Source: JAVBOD01 sp031551045
Lineage (GTDB): Bacteria > Bacteroidota > Bacteroidia > Bacteroidales > UBA932
Reading direction: 5' to 3'
Assembly (NCBI GenBank): GCA_031551045.1
Contig: JAVBOD010000109.1
Coordinates: forward strand, 1 to 24,893
Length of the DNA stretch: 24,893 nucleotides
A program made the position numbers and the translations under genes. Below, in pieces: positions 22,787 through 24,893 of this stretch (positions are counted from its first letter, which is position 1; every line of letters starts with the position of its first letter). The notes beneath the pieces are model-generated. The model made no database searches, was not told the origin of the DNA, and was given only the letters and a program-made list of their open reading frames with translations.

Positions 22787-22800
22787 CAAAATATAAAAAC

Positions 22801-22830
22801 AAACGCGCTGAATTTCAGTGCGTTTATTTT
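22801..22830. terminator. Bidirectional terminator after tRNA-Lys
   Basis: AAACGCGCTGAA (22801-22812) pairs with TTCAGTGCGTTT (22814-22825, one G-T pair) and is followed by ATTTTTAT. The complementary strand ends in GTTTTTATATTTT, so it can also end the minus-strand operon whose last gene stops at 22856. Confidence 0.8.
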
Positions 22831-22855
22831 TATATTCAGGTAAGAAAATTTCGTT

Positions 22856-23440
22856 TTACCAATCCGCCGTAAAATTCAAATAGTCTTCAGGGAGTTTTCG
22901 TTTGATATAAATCCGTACCTGCGGATTGCGGTCGATGGATGTTTTGTCGCTTTGCAGGAAAAGAGTGTCGCCGCGAAATTCGAGCGTAGCCATGAGTTTC
23001 CCGATGTCTCGCTGCTGGTTGATTTCGGCAAATAAATCGCGGCGAATTTTCCTGCTTTCTAGATAATACACGCCACGATAGCCGCGATAAGACGGGTCGA
23101 AATCCTGTGCGGTTATCACTTCATTCCTGTTCAGCGTAAAGAAATTCAAACAGCCGTCGGGATAGAAACGGTAGCAACCGTAGGTAACGGTTTCGACGTT
23201 CGTATCCAGCCTGCTAAGAGTTTTGTAGTGAGTGTTGTATTCTTCGTAAATGGCGTCGGTGTCGATGATGTCCAGCAGGCTTTGGTCAAATTTCGATTTG
23301 TTGGCATATACGCTGTTGTCGGCGGGAACGCGGCTGCGGCCATTCGCCAGCGTATAGGTTTTCATGTGCAATATGCTGCAAGATACAGCGCAAAGAACTG
23401 TGCCAGCAAGGATTATCCATGTAAGTTTATTTTTATTCAT
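22856..23440 (-). CDS. Uncharacterised lipoprotein
   Basis: The 194-residue product has a lipoprotein signal (ILAGTVLCAVSC, lipidated C21). I do not recognise the mature part. It contains a YGCYRFYPDGCLNFF segment (about 87-101), YRGYRGVYYLESRK, and a later DTLFLQSDKTSIDRNPQVRIYIKRKLP segment, consistent with an all-beta or mixed fold. It is the last gene of a tight four-gene minus-strand run (gap 25 bases to the next gene upstream) and ends at the bidirectional terminator. No function is proposed. Confidence 0.8.
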   Translation of the reverse strand: MNKNKLTWIILAGTVLCAVSCSILHMKTYTLANGRSRVPADNSVYANKSKFDQSLLDIIDTDAIYEEYNTHYKTLSRLDTNVETVTYGCYRFYPDGCLNFFTLNRNEVITAQDFDPSYRGYRGVYYLESRKIRRDLFAEINQQRDIGKLMATLEFRGDTLFLQSDKTSIDRNPQVRIYIKRKLPEDYLNFTADW

Positions 23441-23465
23441 CCGCTCTTTCAGAGTTGAAATTGTT

Positions 23466-23900
23466 TCATTTATATCCGTATATTTTCAATCCGTTTTCGT
23501 CCATTTCAAATTCGTACTTCCCCAATTTTTGCAGTATATCTACGACAGCGGGCAGGTCTGCTGTTTTGAAGGAAGATTGCAGCTTTTCGTCACGATTAAA
23601 TCGCTCGTATTCCTGAACTGCCGGAATAAGAATCCACTCTATTTCATTGAAGTAAAAAGGCCCGCCATCCGCTCCGTCGAGTTTACCCGTTTCGTTAAAC
23701 TCTATCTCAAAGTCGAACGGATGTGCTTCATCCGACAGCAAGAATTTCAGTTGCGATTGGGGCATGAAAATATCGGCCTGCCGCACCGCAGAGAAAAACT
23801 TGAACCATTTGGTATTGTTCATGTAACTCGTTTTGCTTTCCCTTGCTTTACCAAGCTGTTTTTGATACCTTTTGAAATGCTCTTCCAAATCCTTTGTCAT
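23466..23900 (-). CDS. Small acidic protein, DUF6678-like
   Basis: The 144-residue product has no signal or membrane segment. From residue 27 it reads MNNTKWFKFFSAVRQADI, and it later has KFLLSDEAHPFDFEIEFNE and GPFYFNEIEWILIP. The NNTKW and IEW pieces resemble what I recall of DUF6678, a small family seen near toxin-immunity-like genes; the match is from memory and weak. The C-terminal half is probably helical then beta. M27 is a possible alternative start. It lies 25 bases before the lipoprotein and 27 bases after the helical protein gene. Confidence 0.7.
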   Translation of the reverse strand: MTKDLEEHFKRYQKQLGKARESKTSYMNNTKWFKFFSAVRQADIFMPQSQLKFLLSDEAHPFDFEIEFNETGKLDGADGGPFYFNEIEWILIPAVQEYERFNRDEKLQSSFKTADLPAVVDILQKLGKYEFEMDENGLKIYGYK

Positions 23901-23927
23901 GGCTTTATCAATTAACTTTAAATTACT

Positions 23928-24539
23928 CTATTTCTCTTTTAACTTTTGAATAACTGCCGAATACTGCGCTACGGTATGTTGGTGCAGGTTCGGTTTTTCC
24001 ATGTAGTTTTCAAATACTTTTATGACATCCGCCTTCAGTTCTTCGGGGATACCATTGATGTTATCATTTATTACATGGTAAAACGTGTTTCTCGATTTAT
24101 CCTTCGGGGCAATATCGGGGATTGATAGGATGTATTCCCATTTATGCTCGTAAGTGCCAAATTGCGGAAGTTTTGTAATAAAGATGGAAACATAAAAATT
24201 CACTTTTCTGTTTTTGGTTTGCCTGATAAGAAACCGGAAGATATTATCCGTAATTTCCAGGCCATACCTGCGGTGCATATTGTCAATGGAAGAAACTATT
24301 TCTATCAGCACCTTGTTGTTGTCACTATAGGAATTGCCGATTTCCAATAAAGTTTCGGCAAGGGCAGTGTCCGAGAGTATTTCTTTCCTAAACTTGGAGG
24401 TTTCGTCCCTGCATATATTGCCGAATTTCCGGATAATGGTTTCCAACTCGCTTTCAGCAAAATCTCTCCAATTACGGCGAAGCGGGTTGATAACCTCGTT
24501 TATTTCATTCTCGTATTTTGCAAGGAATTTATTTTCCAT
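23928..24539 (-). CDS. Uncharacterised helical protein
   Basis: The 203-residue product appears almost entirely alpha-helical and charged, with no signal peptide or membrane helix. Segments such as LRRNWRDFAESELETIIRKFGNI and SYSDNNKVLIEIVSSIDNM suggest a helical-repeat or bundle fold. I do not recognise the family. It lies within the four-gene run (22 bases from the leucine-rich-repeat gene, 27 from the DUF6678-like gene). The context would fit an immunity-type or adaptor protein, but nothing in the sequence proves it. Confidence 0.7.
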   Translation of the reverse strand: MENKFLAKYENEINEVINPLRRNWRDFAESELETIIRKFGNICRDETSKFRKEILSDTALAETLLEIGNSYSDNNKVLIEIVSSIDNMHRRYGLEITDNIFRFLIRQTKNRKVNFYVSIFITKLPQFGTYEHKWEYILSIPDIAPKDKSRNTFYHVINDNINGIPEELKADVIKVFENYMEKPNLHQHTVAQYSAVIQKLKEK

Positions 24540-24561
24540 ATTTCACTCGTATTATTTTCCG

Positions 24562-24893
24562 TCAGAGTACGTTAATTTGCAAGTCCGGCCTATTTCTAAG
24601 TTCATTTATCAGCGGATAATTTTGTATTTTCCTACACTTCTCGATATCCAACTCCTTCAGCGTTTTCAATTCGCTGATAGCTCGTATGTCCTCTAAAAAG
24701 TTATTTCTCGCCAAAAACATCTCTTCTATCGGAAGTTTCTCTATTCCTTCCAAAGTCTGTATTTTAGAACTGTAAATATGCAGTATTCTCAACTTTTCCA
24801 ATCCGGAAAGCCGCTTGAGATTTATGTCCGGAAGTTTCAGAAGGACTAAACTTGTCAATGAATAAGCCTTGTCGATATTCTCCAATCCTTTCC
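24562..24893 (-). CDS. Leucine-rich-repeat protein, N-terminus cut by window edge
   Basis: The frame stays open to the last base, so the N-terminus lies outside; the first in-window start-like codon (TTG at 24885) is internal to a repeat. The visible part (about 110 codons) has four to five leucine-rich repeats of 21-24 residues with the pattern L-x-x-L-x-L: LVLLKLPDINLKRLSGLEKL, LRILHIYSSKIQTLEGIEKL, IEEMFLARNNFLEDIRAISEL, LKELDIEKCRKIQNYPLINEL. It ends in RPDLQINVL. There is no signal or anchor in the visible part. Such proteins bind other proteins; the target is unknown. Confidence 0.8.
   Translation of the reverse strand, partial: KGLENIDKAYSLTSLVLLKLPDINLKRLSGLEKLRILHIYSSKIQTLEGIEKLPIEEMFLARNNFLEDIRAISELKTLKELDIEKCRKIQNYPLINELRNRPDLQINVL

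Noticed and set aside
23364..23915. A 183-codon plus-strand frame at the right side
   Set aside because: It is antisense to two minus-strand genes that have plausible starts, a lipoprotein signal and operon spacing. The plus-strand translation is unusually rich in Phe, Val and Arg, as expected for a shadow.
24562..24885. Complete leucine-rich-repeat gene starting at 24885
   Set aside because: The codon there is TTG and the frame continues open (K-G-L-E-N) to the window end within a repeat, so the gene is truncated by the window.

Overview
The window looks like a chromosomal segment of a Bacteroidota bacterium, probably order Bacteroidales; I cannot name a genus. The evidence is the GldB lipoprotein, the ATP synthase gene order atpD-atpC-membrane protein-atpB-atpE-atpF-atpH-atpA-atpG, a beta subunit with an insertion of about 27 residues, and several promoters of the Bacteroidota type (TTG, about 19 bases, TAnnTTTG).

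Layout. Positions 1-945 (minus) hold a tyrosine recombinase cut by the window edge, preceded by a PIN-PhoH ATPase (988-2307, minus). The S-adenosylhomocysteine hydrolase gene ahcY (2620-4014, plus) converges on the F-type ATP synthase locus (4072-11461, all minus), and a shared terminator lies between them. Upstream of the atp genes on the same strand are nth (endonuclease III), comEC (DNA uptake channel family), pepT (tripeptidase), an outer-membrane beta-barrel protein and a DUF4136-type lipoprotein. The plus strand then carries gldB and cca (tRNA nucleotidyltransferase). These are followed on the minus strand by mqnA-corA, with a clear promoter. A tRNA-Lys(TTT) gene lies at 22714-22786. The right edge (22856-24893, minus) is a tight run of four poorly characterised genes: a lipoprotein, a small acidic DUF6678-like protein, a helical protein and a leucine-rich-repeat protein cut by the edge. 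It looks accessory in character.

The ATP synthase genes encode every F1 and Fo subunit (alpha, beta, gamma, delta, epsilon, a, b, c) plus a small AtpI-position membrane protein. Epsilon consists only of the beta-sandwich domain. Subunit a has a signal peptide and a periplasmic extension. Subunit c lacks the Na+-type ligands, which points to proton coupling.

The most unusual feature is a mosaic of short dispersed repeats in the gene junctions, including two junctions inside the atp operon (atpD/atpC and atpA/atpG). The parts are: (i) ATGAATG heptamer arrays starting about 10 bases after a stop codon; (ii) modules of the form GTCATT...AATCT; (iii) a perfect 28-bp inverted repeat that forms an element of about 102 bp, with a diverged second copy; (iv) a GC-rich hairpin in three copies whose stem changes are compensatory, and which in two copies sits inside a type (ii) module. 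I regard this repeat system as the best candidate for something undescribed.
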